Shown: positions 1 to 8,308 of the stretch, piece after piece | Layout of the letters: every line of letters starts with the position of its first letter | Numbering within the stretch: position 1 is the stretch's first letter | DNA from: Geopsychrobacter electrodiphilus DSM 16401 | GTDB taxonomy: Bacteria; Desulfobacterota; Desulfuromonadia; Desulfuromonadales; Geopsychrobacteraceae | Assembly: GCF_000384395.1 (NCBI RefSeq) | Contig: NZ_ARWE01000001.1 | Span: 2,578,501-2,642,500 of the forward strand | Direction: 5' to 3' | DNA: 64,000 bases | The notes under the pieces: model-generated | The model's input: the letters and a program-made list of their open reading frames with translations, nothing else | Databases searched by the model: none | Told to the model about the DNA's origin: nothing | Translations under genes and position numbers: made by a program

Positions 1-225
1 CGGGAGCAGGTCGGGGGTAAACTGCACCCGGTGAAAGCTCCCCTCCAGCAGTTCACCCAACTCCCTGATGGCACGGGTTTTGGCCAGGCCGGGCGCGCCT
101 TCGACGAGTAAGTGGCCGTCGGCCAACAGCGCAATCAACAAGCTCTCGACCAGCTGTGGCTGACCGATAACCTGGAGGGTAAGAGCGTCTTTCAACTGAC
201 CAAAACGTTGCTGCAATAATTCCAT
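1..225 (-). CDS. MoxR-family AAA+ ATPase, N-terminal part (runs off left edge)
   Basis: Only the first 75 codons are inside the window. They read MELLQQRFGQL at the start and contain a Walker A motif GAPGLAKT at residues 43-50, followed by the family-typical QFTPDLLP. MoxR ATPases are AAA+ chaperones that usually act with DUF58/VWA proteins to assemble or activate enzyme complexes. The ATG at 223-225 is preceded by AAGGA at a good distance. It is the last visible gene of the minus-strand cluster ABC ATPase, permease, DUF4340 protein, MoxR, with a 135-base gap carrying a large inverted repeat. Family assignment is firm; the specific partner is unknown because the rest of the locus is outside the window. 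Confidence 0.88.
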   Translation of the reverse strand, partial: MELLQQRFGQLKDALTLQVIGQPQLVESLLIALLADGHLLVEGAPGLAKTRAIRELGELLEGSFHRVQFTPDLLP

Positions 226-311
226 GAGAAGCATCCTTGTGTCGTAAAAAGCCTGTCAAAATCCCCTCGAAACTTTAATCAGCTTGAGCGGTTAAAGCAA
301 GGAGCAATCCC

Positions 312-350
312 CCGCTCCCGCCCATCGCCAAAACGATGGGAGGGAAGCGG
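312..350 (-). repeat. Imperfect inverted repeat between the DUF4340 gene and moxR
   Basis: CCGCTCCCGCCCATCG and CGATGGGAGGGAAGCGG form a stem of about 16 pairs with two or three mismatches around a six-base CCAAAA loop. Neither strand has a following T-tract, so it does not look like a simple intrinsic terminator. It may be an mRNA-stabilising or partial-termination hairpin in the operon, or a dispersed repeat. Confidence 0.55.
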
Positions 351-360
351 AGAACCTACA

Positions 361-1317
361 TCACTCCTTGGCGGGTGGAGTGTCTTTGGCCTGCGGTTTT
401 GCGACCGGGCGCGGTTGAACCAGGGTTGCCCGGGTGTAGGCGGCGAGGTCATCCTTCAGCCCTGGAGACACCTTGAACAACCAGGGTTGGTCTGAGACCT
501 GCAACTGCAGATCCTTGCCATCAGCCCCTTTGATGAACTGATAGCTGCGCTGGCGGCCATCTGCCAGGCTCAAGGCGACATTCAAAACAACCGGACCGGC
601 CAGCGACTGCTCGGGTTTGCCTGCCACATCGAGGATAGTCAGATTGGCCAGTTTATTGAGCAGTTCGGTAACCTTCGCCGCATTGGTCTGCTCGCCGTCT
701 TTCAGGTCGGCGACCTCCAGCTGTTTCCCCTTCTTCACCAGTTGGCAATCCGCCAGAGTGAGACCGGTGATCTGCCCGTCGCTCAGATGCAGCTGCCCTT
801 TATCGACCCAGTCTGCGGCCTTCAGACTGACCTGATAGGTGCTGAACGGTATGTCATAGACATTTTTTTCACCAGCGACCCGGGCATGGACCTTACGAAA
901 CCCCGGCGAGCTGCCAAGCAGCAGACTCCCGAGTTCCTTATCCCCGTGCCGCAAGGTCAGGCGACGTTCGAAACTGTCATCGGCCACCTTAAAGCGCTTG
1001 TCGGCGCTGTCATTTTCGGCCACCGGCCAGGGTCGCCGCAGGTCGGTCAGGGACTTCAGCAGTCCATCAATTTTCGCGCCATCTGCCAGGGCGCCGAAGT
1101 GAGCGGGCAGGGTCCAGTGACCATCCTGCTTTTTCAGCACCAGCTGCTGTTTCTCGGGCCCTTCAATCGTTAACTGATCCGGGGTGTCATTCCCCAGGGC
1201 AAGCAGACGCTCAGTCGCGTCAAAAGCCTTGAGATGATCACTGTTGATCCCCAGCGCGAAAGCCAGACCGATCTGCGCCAGCAACAACAGGCTTAATAAG
1301 ATTAATTTAGTGCGCAT
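361..1317 (-). CDS. DUF4340 domain-containing membrane-anchored protein
   Basis: A 318-residue protein with one N-terminal hydrophobic segment (about residues 5-23) and a large, probably extracytoplasmic, domain made of repeated DUF4340-like beta units. The family has no known biochemical activity. Its genes commonly follow GldG-like ABC transporter genes, as here: the start lies two bases after the stop of the fused permease gene, so the two are almost certainly translated from one mRNA. The C-terminus is rich in Pro, Lys and Ala (about residues 300-318). A role as an accessory periplasmic subunit of the transporter is inferred from position only. Confidence 0.8.
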   Translation of the reverse strand: MRTKLILLSLLLLAQIGLAFALGINSDHLKAFDATERLLALGNDTPDQLTIEGPEKQQLVLKKQDGHWTLPAHFGALADGAKIDGLLKSLTDLRRPWPVAENDSADKRFKVADDSFERRLTLRHGDKELGSLLLGSSPGFRKVHARVAGEKNVYDIPFSTYQVSLKAADWVDKGQLHLSDGQITGLTLADCQLVKKGKQLEVADLKDGEQTNAAKVTELLNKLANLTILDVAGKPEQSLAGPVVLNVALSLADGRQRSYQFIKGADGKDLQLQVSDQPWLFKVSPGLKDDLAAYTRATLVQPRPVAKPQAKDTPPAKE

Positions 1318-1319
1318 CT

Positions 1320-4208
1320 TCAGCTCCTCCCTTCCAGCAGCAGTTGATAGCGCCGCTCCACACTGCGTTTTCGCAAACGATAGAACAAAAAGACCAGCAA
1401 CAGGCCGAACAGCTCCAGCCCATAGTTGAGATACTCGTACTCCATCTGCACCTCACGGCTCAATGGCAGCAGCGTACGCGAATAGTGTCCGCGACTGCGG
1501 ATACTCAGGAGACCGGCATCTTCCAGGGACCAGTCGAGGGTATTTTCAACCAGCTGCAGCGCACCCAGCTCCTGTTGACCGGCGACACTTGACGCCAGCT
1601 GCAGGGTCTGGTCACTGAGAAAATCGCTGGAAGAGAAGAGGATCAAACGCGCCGATTCGGGCGAACGGTCAATCACCGTCGCCAGTTGCGGGGCCTTCTC
1701 GCTCGTGGTTTTAGCCTTAGCTGTTTTCTCCGGCGCCTCCAGCAGAGGAGAGGGTTTCCCTTTGAAGTAGGAGTCGAAACGACCTGTCACAGCGACCCCT
1801 AAGAGTTTTTCGCCCAGGTCCGTTCCGGGTGAGAAGGCGGCCTGCCCGTTTGCCGCAAGACGCGGAATCAGGTTGAGCTGACCAGAGGTCCAGGAGTCGG
1901 CAGAACTCTTAAGCAGCCAGTCGACCTTTTTCCCGGCGGTCTTCGCGGTGTCGAGCTGAATCGGTGACGCCCAGTCGATCATCACCCGGTTGAGGGATTT
2001 GGTCACCGCCAGATCAGGGTTCAGTCCCTGCCCGCGGACATCAACAAAATACGGATAGGGGACCATACGCAGTTCACGAATATTCAGCCCGTTCAGATTG
2101 CGCATGACCGGAATCGGGAAGGGTTGGTTGCGACTGTCGAGCACCATTTTCTGTTCGAGGCTCAACCCCTTCTGCTTCAGCCAGTCTTCCACAAGCTTGT
2201 TCGGCTGGAGCTTGGCGGTCAGGCTGTCACGGCTTAAGCTCACCTGATAGGGAGAAGCAGCCAGCATTACCGTGCCGCCCTTCATCAGAAATTGATCGAT
2301 GGCAAACAAGCCTTTCTGATTCAGAGCATCGGGCGCAGCGACGATCAACAGATCGGCGGCCTCAGGCACCTGTCCCTGATTGATATCAAAACTGCGCACA
2401 TTGTGATTCTCTTCCAGCTTCTTGCGTAAGGCGTCGAAATGCTTGCTGTTGTCCATGCCATACTGGGCCATATAGGGGTTTGCCGCCGGTTGAGGCACAG
2501 CTAGTGCCAGGGTTTTCAGATACCCGGCCGAGAACCGTTTGAGTGTCGCTAGCAGGCTCTGTTTGAGCTCCTCCTTCTTAAACGATGGCGGCAACGGAAC
2601 CTGCAACTGCTGTTCACCATCACTCAGGGTCAAATAGAAATAGAAGCGCTTGGTATCAAACAGACCGGCCTGCATCGGTTGAAACCCGAATTTAGTGCCA
2701 ATCTTTTTAGCCAGTTCCCCACCGTTGGCATCTGGATCAAGCTGGACGAACTTCAGTTTCCCCTGGGCTTGATGCCCCAGGTCTGTCGCGAGCGATTGCA
2801 GGTCCTGCCGAAAGTTGCGCAAAAACTCGGGGAGTTTGTCATTACTGGAAATATATCCGGTCAGGGTAACCGGCCCGGTCAATGAAGCGAAGAGATCGCC
2901 ACCCCCTTTAAAGCCATACATGACCTTCTTGATGCTGCGGGTCAGCTCATATTCGGGGTTGCGCAGTTCGACCTCGATCCCGCGATCGCCCTGTTGCTTG
3001 ACCTCAATCAGGTCGCGGAAGTTGAGAACCTGAAACTGATCACCATACTGCACCAGCAGTTGGAAATAGGAATTAACCAAAGACGATTGATAGCGATCGG
3101 CGACCTGAAAAGGGACAGGTTTGATCCCATATTTCTGGTTGGCCTCGGCCTCGAGGGCCGGATGTTGTTGCGGGTCGATAAATTCGACATGCACTTTGGA
3201 ACCACCGGCAATCTGATATTCACTGAGCAGGTCACGCAACCGCGGGACCAGTGGAGCCAATAGCGGATGGGTCTTGGCGCTGAAATACCCGCGGATCAAT
3301 AACGGCTGCTGTAGTTGACTCAGATATTGCCGCGTCGCAGGTGAGATCGAATAGATATGCCCCTGAGTTAAATCGACACGCGCCTTGCCCAACTGTTGCA
3401 GCCAGAGATTACCGCCCAGCAGGTTGGCGACCAGCAGCAGCACCAGCAGACCGTAGGCGCGGTGCGAGGGCGCAGTCCGACCCTTGGCCCAGCGCAGTTT
3501 TTGGAGGCTGAGCAGAGTGAGGCTGAAGAAAACCCCGACCAGGCTCAGGTAATAATAAAGGTCGCGCAGATCGATCACTCCGCGCGTAATTGAGGTGAAA
3601 CGCGAGCCGCTGCCGAGGAGCTTAAGCAGTTCTGCGCCGCGATTACCGAAAAACCCGGTCAGAAGATCACTGCCGAGCAGATAGAAAACCCCACAAACGA
3701 AGACGGTCGAGATCAGGCTGACAATCTGGTTGTCAGTGCGGGCACTCAAATAGAGTCCGATGGAGATATAAGCGGCCGCCAAAAAGAGCGCTGCTAAATA
3801 TCCACCCCAGACCGGACCCCAGTCGAGCGGTCCGATAAAGCTGACCGTAATCGGGAGCGGCAGGGTCAAGAGCAGCGCCAGCGCCACGAGCGCCAGACAG
3901 GCGAAAAATTTTCCGGTCAGAATGTGCAGCGGTTTGACCGGAAGCGTCATCAGATGTTCGATGGTCCCCATGCGCCGTTCTTCACTCCACATGCGCATGG
4001 TAAGGGCCGCAACCAGAAAGATCAGCAGCAGAGGCATCCAGTCGAATAGCGGCCGTACATCGGCAATATTGCGGGCGAAGAAGGCATCGGCCCAGAAAAA
4101 CACAAACAGACTCACCAGCAAAAACGAGCCAAGAAAGATATAGGCAACCGGCGAAGCGAAAAAACTGGACAACTCTTTACGGGTAACGCGCAGACTGTTA
4201 CGCAACAT
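1320..4208 (-). CDS. Fused ABC-2 permease and GldG-like protein
   Basis: Starting at the ATG at 4208 the product is 962 residues and begins MLRNSLRVTRKELSSFF, the usual start of GldF-type ABC-2 permeases. Residues about 20-245 hold six membrane segments (ABC-2 permease). A further segment at about 252-272 begins the second half, a GldG-like extracytoplasmic region (about 275-920), and a last segment lies near 930-950. In Flavobacteria GldF and GldG are separate proteins; here they are one chain. The start overlaps the end of the ATPase gene by 11 bases (ATGTTGCGTAA), supporting translational coupling. An in-frame upstream start at 4397 would lie inside the ATPase gene and is not favoured. Substrate unknown. 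Confidence 0.85.
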   Translation of the reverse strand: MLRNSLRVTRKELSSFFASPVAYIFLGSFLLVSLFVFFWADAFFARNIADVRPLFDWMPLLLIFLVAALTMRMWSEERRMGTIEHLMTLPVKPLHILTGKFFACLALVALALLLTLPLPITVSFIGPLDWGPVWGGYLAALFLAAAYISIGLYLSARTDNQIVSLISTVFVCGVFYLLGSDLLTGFFGNRGAELLKLLGSGSRFTSITRGVIDLRDLYYYLSLVGVFFSLTLLSLQKLRWAKGRTAPSHRAYGLLVLLLVANLLGGNLWLQQLGKARVDLTQGHIYSISPATRQYLSQLQQPLLIRGYFSAKTHPLLAPLVPRLRDLLSEYQIAGGSKVHVEFIDPQQHPALEAEANQKYGIKPVPFQVADRYQSSLVNSYFQLLVQYGDQFQVLNFRDLIEVKQQGDRGIEVELRNPEYELTRSIKKVMYGFKGGGDLFASLTGPVTLTGYISSNDKLPEFLRNFRQDLQSLATDLGHQAQGKLKFVQLDPDANGGELAKKIGTKFGFQPMQAGLFDTKRFYFYLTLSDGEQQLQVPLPPSFKKEELKQSLLATLKRFSAGYLKTLALAVPQPAANPYMAQYGMDNSKHFDALRKKLEENHNVRSFDINQGQVPEAADLLIVAAPDALNQKGLFAIDQFLMKGGTVMLAASPYQVSLSRDSLTAKLQPNKLVEDWLKQKGLSLEQKMVLDSRNQPFPIPVMRNLNGLNIRELRMVPYPYFVDVRGQGLNPDLAVTKSLNRVMIDWASPIQLDTAKTAGKKVDWLLKSSADSWTSGQLNLIPRLAANGQAAFSPGTDLGEKLLGVAVTGRFDSYFKGKPSPLLEAPEKTAKAKTTSEKAPQLATVIDRSPESARLILFSSSDFLSDQTLQLASSVAGQQELGALQLVENTLDWSLEDAGLLSIRSRGHYSRTLLPLSREVQMEYEYLNYGLELFGLLLVFLFYRLRKRSVERRYQLLLEGRS

Positions 4209-5136
4209 TTTGCTTCTCCTCCCCGGCGGCAATCTGATGAAAAAGTTTCTCCAGAGAATGTTCCTCAGGCTGCAGGGCAAAGAGCTGCCACCCGGCGGCG
4301 ACAACTTCGGCTGCAACCAGGGGCGCAAGGGCCAGTTGATCCTGTTGCGGATCCAGGCGATAGATGAAACGCCCGTCCTTTTCGGATTGCAGATCAATCG
4401 TTGCCAGAGACGACAGTTTTTGCAAACGGGCCATCAGCTGTTGCGGAGCGGCATCACAACTGAGCAACAGTCCGTGACCGCGCAATTCGTTAAGCTGTGC
4501 ATCCAGGGCCAACTGGCCGCGCCGCAGAATGAGAACCCGGTCGCAGACGGCTTCAACCTCCTGCAGGATATGCGTCGAGATCACCAGCGTCGATTGCTCG
4601 CCGAGGGTCTTGATCAGACCCCGCATATGCTCAATTTGACCGGGATCGAGGCCGTTGGTCGGCTCATCCAGAATCAGAATATCGGGATTGTGCAGCAACG
4701 CCTGAGCGACACCGACCCGCTGACGATAACCGCGCGATAGGGTCGCGATGGCGGCCAGTGCTTTTTCACCCAGATCTGCACGCTCAATGGCACTCCGAAT
4801 CGCCTTGGCCCGCGCTCCCGGTTCAATCCGGTGGAGGCAGGCGGTAAAATCGAGAAAATCAATTACGCTCATCTCGGGATAGACCGGACAGTTCTCCGGC
4901 AGATAACCGATTCGTTTCTGCGCCCTGCTCGGATGAAGAGCGAGGTCCTCGCCGCCGATCATAACCTTGCCGCTGTTCGGCTCGAGATAGCCGGTTAACA
5001 TTTTCATAATGGTCGATTTGCCGGCACCGTTGTGACCGAGCAGACCAACAATCTCACCACGACCGATATTAAATGAGACATCGTCGACGGCCAGAAAATC
5101 ACCGTACATACGACTGATTCGCTCAACACTGATCAT
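4198..5136 (-). CDS. ABC transporter ATP-binding protein (GldA-like)
   Basis: A 312-residue ABC ATPase: Walker A GHNGAGKST at residues 34-42, signature LSRGYRQR at 133-140, Walker B DILILDEP at 152-159, and an H-loop further on. The C-terminal ~90 residues are an extra domain typical of ATPases paired with ABC-2 permeases. The ATG at 5136 is chosen because it gives the family-like start MISVERISRMYG and has AAAGGA about eight bases upstream; in-frame starts up to 5190 lack this. It heads the operon and overlaps the permease gene by 11 bases. It most likely powers the fused permease/GldG-like transporter. Confidence 0.88.
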   Translation of the reverse strand: MISVERISRMYGDFLAVDDVSFNIGRGEIVGLLGHNGAGKSTIMKMLTGYLEPNSGKVMIGGEDLALHPSRAQKRIGYLPENCPVYPEMSVIDFLDFTACLHRIEPGARAKAIRSAIERADLGEKALAAIATLSRGYRQRVGVAQALLHNPDILILDEPTNGLDPGQIEHMRGLIKTLGEQSTLVISTHILQEVEAVCDRVLILRRGQLALDAQLNELRGHGLLLSCDAAPQQLMARLQKLSSLATIDLQSEKDGRFIYRLDPQQDQLALAPLVAAEVVAAGWQLFALQPEEHSLEKLFHQIAAGEEKQNVA

Positions 5137-5270
5137 TGATAATCCTTTCCCAGACATTACAGATTGACCACGAGCACAGGTTGAGCCCATTGGTTTAAAG
5201 GGTCAATCACTGCGCGCAGGTAAAATCTTGTTTCACGCCGGCATAAACTGCCCGGCTCAGATGAGGTCGT

Positions 5271-5621
5271 TCAGCTTGGGAATGAAAAAGGAGGAGGGCG
5301 TGACAGATGAGCAAGGGAAATTTCGCTGACAGAGATTTGAAACGAGGTCTGTGAACACTGTAAGGGCAGACAGGACTCATTCGCCCGGGAGATTTCTGGA
5401 CTGGCGGTCAGGAGCAGGTCGACGCAATCGTCCAGATCATAGGCCGTGTTCAGGTCGTTAGAAGAGAGGGAATTGTCGAGAATTCGGGAAACTTCGGGAA
5501 GATAGGAAAAGTGTCTAAAGGGAGAAGCAACGTGGACATGCACACTCATCAAACTGAGCAGAATGAACAGCCAGAAGCTTTGTTTCCGGAGATATTGGAG
5601 GTACGCTTTTGCCATCGTCAT
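5271..5621 (-). CDS. Small predicted secreted or membrane-anchored protein, function unknown
   Basis: About 116 residues if the ATG at 5621 is used (a second ATG is at 5615). The N-terminus is basic (KAYLQYLRKQ) followed by a hydrophobic stretch of about 18 residues ending in HVHVASP, which looks like a signal peptide or single anchor. The rest is acidic and serine-rich, with three cysteines (DDC and CLPLQC) and a proline-rich end RPPPFSFPS. I do not recognise a family. It sits 76 bases after the rhomboid gene on the same strand. A weak AGGT is the only candidate ribosome-binding site. It could be a spurious ORF, although the signal-like start argues for a real gene. Confidence 0.45.
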   Translation of the reverse strand: MTMAKAYLQYLRKQSFWLFILLSLMSVHVHVASPFRHFSYLPEVSRILDNSLSSNDLNTAYDLDDCVDLLLTASPEISRANESCLPLQCSQTSFQISVSEISLAHLSRPPPFSFPS

Positions 5622-5697
5622 CCGACCTAAATGCCCGAGCTGCAGGCCTGAACTGCAATCTTTACACCCTGCCTCATGCCGAGTCAAGCCTCTATCC

Positions 5698-6873
5698 TCA
5701 GGGTGCCAGCGGTCGGCCTCCCCGACGTTGTAGCCCTTCGATGCGCTGAATTCCGGCACGAGCTTCACTGGCGATATCTGGCGTTGACGCCAGCTCTATG
5801 GCCGAGAGCAGATAGTGGTAAGCACTGGTTACATAGCGCGTCTGTTGCAAGAGAATTTTGCCGGCCCCGAGATAAGCCCGATCGAGCCCAGGACTATTCT
5901 GTCTTTCGGCAATAAATCGCCGAAAGATCTTCAGCGCAGCTCTATCCTCCCCCCTGGACAGCAGATAGTCCCCCAAAGCCAAAGCTGTTTCAGGAGGAAC
6001 CACCTTGCGTTCCTCTGGTTGCATCAGTCCCAGGTAGCAACGACTCGCGGCTTCCAACTCGCCAGCGGCCACCGCCCATGGAATGGTCTGAGGAGAGCAG
6101 GAATTCTGGTCCCAGACAGGTGTCTTTTGAAAACGGAAGCGTAAATGAAGACGCTCGACAACAAAAACCAGGCCCAGACCGGCCAGAAATCCGCCAATAT
6201 GGGCTCCATGCGCAACCCCACCGCCAGAACTGGAGACGAGAAAGGGGACCAGGTTCTCAACCAGCAGATAAAATCCGAGCACCCAGCGCGCCGGGATCAT
6301 CAACGAGGTCATGATCAGCGGGAAAAGAAAAACAAAGACCTTCACCCGGTTACGTGGAAACCACAGAAAATAACAGCCCATCACCCCTGAGATGGCTCCG
6401 GAGGCTCCGATGAGCGGCACGTTGGAATGGGGGACAAAGAGACCGAAGAACAACGTGGCGGCAACCCCGAAAAAGAGATAAGCACAGAGATATTTTAGCG
6501 GTCCGAGGCGATGTTCAACGTTATCGCCGAAGATGTAGAGAAAGAGCATATTACCGGCCAGATGAAACAGACCTGCGTGCAGAAATAATGAACAGAAGAG
6601 GCTGATCAGATTGAAGGACGCCGGTCTAAACCCGTAACGAAAGACCAGCAGATCATAGACGGTTATCTGATTTTGAATGGCGCTGATCGGGACCGGGCCA
6701 TGAACCCCGAGCATGCGCAGATATTCGGCCAGCAATGGGTCATCCAGCGCGGGCGGCCGCCAACCTGCAGGGAGAGTTACGCCAAGATAAACCGTCACAT
6801 TCAGCCCGATGAGTAACCAGGTCATCCAGGGGGTGGAACTGGCACGAGGTGAATCCCCTATGGGTAGAAACAT
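5698..6873 (-). CDS. Rhomboid-family intramembrane serine protease with helical C-terminal extension
   Basis: 391 residues. The rhomboid fold spans about residues 15-245 with the HLAGN motif (His104, Asn108), the catalytic serine in GASG (Ser158) and the partner histidine in AHGAHIGG (His225). Rhomboids cleave membrane-spanning substrates within the bilayer. Residues about 260-385 are soluble and made of paired helices resembling tetratricopeptide repeats, suggesting a cytoplasmic protein-binding module. The gene is divergent from the TRIC-type gene at 7026, and candidate promoters for the two overlap in the 152-base gap. Protease identity is firm; substrate unknown. Confidence 0.9.
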   Translation of the reverse strand: MFLPIGDSPRASSTPWMTWLLIGLNVTVYLGVTLPAGWRPPALDDPLLAEYLRMLGVHGPVPISAIQNQITVYDLLVFRYGFRPASFNLISLFCSLFLHAGLFHLAGNMLFLYIFGDNVEHRLGPLKYLCAYLFFGVAATLFFGLFVPHSNVPLIGASGAISGVMGCYFLWFPRNRVKVFVFLFPLIMTSLMIPARWVLGFYLLVENLVPFLVSSSGGGVAHGAHIGGFLAGLGLVFVVERLHLRFRFQKTPVWDQNSCSPQTIPWAVAAGELEAASRCYLGLMQPEERKVVPPETALALGDYLLSRGEDRAALKIFRRFIAERQNSPGLDRAYLGAGKILLQQTRYVTSAYHYLLSAIELASTPDIASEARAGIQRIEGLQRRGGRPLAP

Positions 6874-6964
6874 GACATCTTCATTCTGGGGTTAGGGATG
6901 CACCAGGCTTAACCTATGCAGGATCAAGGCACAACCCGGGCACCGAATATGGAAACACTTTCAG

Positions 6965-6993
6965 ATTATAACATTGGTTGCCGATACGCCAAA
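6965..6993 (-). promoter_or_regulatory. Candidate sigma70 promoter for the rhomboid gene
   Basis: On the minus strand a perfect TATAAT (6965-6970) lies 17 bases after TTTGGC (6988-6993), about 90 bases before the rhomboid start. The -35 element is poor, so this rests mainly on the -10 box. Confidence 0.35.
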
Positions 6994-7006
6994 TTTAGGC
7001 TATCTT
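6978..7006 (+). promoter_or_regulatory. Candidate sigma70 promoter for the 7026-9177 gene run
   Basis: TTGCCG at 6978-6983 and TATCTT at 7001-7006 are 17 bases apart. AAGGAG at 7015-7020 follows almost at once, so the leader would be very short. It overlaps the candidate rhomboid promoter on the other strand, implying mutual interference. Confidence 0.4.
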
Positions 7007-7025
7007 CCGCGCAAAAGGAGTGACC

Positions 7026-7634
7026 ATGACCCTGCTTTATCTGCTCGACATGATAGGCACCGCAGCCTTCGCCGCATCCGGCGCCTGGGCCGGTGTGCGC
7101 CGCGAAATGGATCTGCTCGGCGTACTGATTCTGGGCATGGTTACCGCCATCGGCGGGGGGACCCTGCGTGACATGCTGCTGGGCGACACCCCACCCTTCT
7201 GCCTCAAGGACGAAAACTACCTCTGGCTTTCGCTGATTGTCTCGCTGCTGGTTTTTTTCGGGCATCGCCACCTTGAACGACTCAAGCACCCCCTGCTCTA
7301 CTTCGACGCCGTCGGCCTCGGCACCTTCGTCGTCATCGGGACGGGAAAGGCGCTGCAGTTCAACCTTGGCCCTTTCGGCGCCGTGCTGATGGGGATCATG
7401 ACCGCGACCGCCGGCGGCGTGATCCGCGATGTGCTCTCCAATCGAGTCCCGCTGATCCTGCAGCGCGAGATTTACGCCTCGGCCTGCCTGATCGGCGCCG
7501 GCCTGATGGTCTCGCTCTCATATACGGCCTTACCGCAGAGTCTGATTTTTATTTTGGCCGCCTCCTCCGTCATCCTCCTGCGCCTGCTGGCGATCAATAA
7601 CAACTGGGCCTTACCCAAAGCTCAATTACCCTGA
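7026..7634 (+). CDS. TRIC/UPF0126 (YicG-like) membrane protein
   Basis: 202 residues with about six or seven membrane segments and the internal duplication of the family: GGGTLRDMLLGD in the first half and GGVIRDVLSN in the second. Structural work on prokaryotic relatives supports a TRIC-type cation channel; the physiological role of bacterial copies is unclear. The ATG at 7026 is chosen because AAGGAG lies five bases upstream; a GTG at 7020 overlaps that site and is unlikely. The gene is first in a plus-strand run, 17 bases before the FAH gene. Confidence 0.88.
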   Translation: MTLLYLLDMIGTAAFAASGAWAGVRREMDLLGVLILGMVTAIGGGTLRDMLLGDTPPFCLKDENYLWLSLIVSLLVFFGHRHLERLKHPLLYFDAVGLGTFVVIGTGKALQFNLGPFGAVLMGIMTATAGGVIRDVLSNRVPLILQREIYASACLIGAGLMVSLSYTALPQSLIFILAASSVILLRLLAINNNWALPKAQLP

Positions 7635-7651
7635 CCCCGAAGGAGACCACC

Positions 7652-8308
7652 ATGCACAACATCAAACTGAAAGGCTCGGACAAGGCCTACATCGTCGGCA
7701 AGATTGTCTGTCTCGGGCGCAACTACCTTGAGCATATTCGCGAGTTGAACAACGAAGTCCCGGATCAACCGGTGATCTTCTGCAAACCGGGAAGCAGCAT
7801 ACTTAAGAACCATGGTCAGGTGGTCATTCCCGCCTATTCAAACGACTGCCACCACGAACTGGAGTTGGCCGTTCTGATCGGAAAAAACGGCAAGCATATC
7901 CCTGAGACCGAAGCCATGTCCTACGTTTGTGGTTATGGGGTTGCTCTGGACCTGACCCTGCGAGATGTGCAGGCCAGACAAAAAGAAAAAGGGCTCCCCT
8001 GGGAAATTGCTAAAGGCTTTGATACCTCCTGCCCGCTTTCTGACTTTGTCCCGGCCGCCCAGGTCGGAAATCCGGATAACCTTGAGATCTGTCTCAAGGT
8101 TAATGGCGTCATCCGCCAACAGGGGAACAGCAATATGATGATGCGTTCGGTCGCCCAGATTATCAGTGAAATTTCCACGTTCTTCACCCTCGAAGAGGGG
8201 GATATCATTCTGACGGGGACACCATCCGGGGTTGGACCGATCCAGAGTGGCGACATCCTCGACGGTGAAATTGAGCAGGTCGGCAGTCTGCGTGTGTCGG
8301 TCGCATGA
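7652..8308 (+). CDS. Fumarylacetoacetate hydrolase (FAH) family protein
   Basis: 218 residues, the length of single-domain FAH enzymes such as acylpyruvases and FAHD1-type oxaloacetate decarboxylases. Metal-ligand positions are visible: Glu69 and Glu71 in HHELELAVLIG and Asp100 in the ALDLTLRD segment. The C-terminal LTGTPSGVGP is the family signature. It cleaves or decarboxylates a beta-diketo-type acid; the exact substrate cannot be read from sequence. GAAGGAG precedes the ATG. The gene overlaps the next one by four bases (ATGA), so the two are translationally coupled. Confidence 0.88.
   Translation: MHNIKLKGSDKAYIVGKIVCLGRNYLEHIRELNNEVPDQPVIFCKPGSSILKNHGQVVIPAYSNDCHHELELAVLIGKNGKHIPETEAMSYVCGYGVALDLTLRDVQARQKEKGLPWEIAKGFDTSCPLSDFVPAAQVGNPDNLEICLKVNGVIRQQGNSNMMMRSVAQIISEISTFFTLEEGDIILTGTPSGVGPIQSGDILDGEIEQVGSLRVSVA

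Noticed and set aside
742-1173. 143-codon plus-strand ORF
   Set aside because: Antisense to the DUF4340 gene, which has proper context and composition.
4209-4397. N-terminal extension of the fused permease/GldG protein
   Set aside because: It lies inside the ATPase gene, is rich in Arg, Pro and Trp, and the family start MLRNSLRVTRKE begins at 4208 with a coupling overlap.
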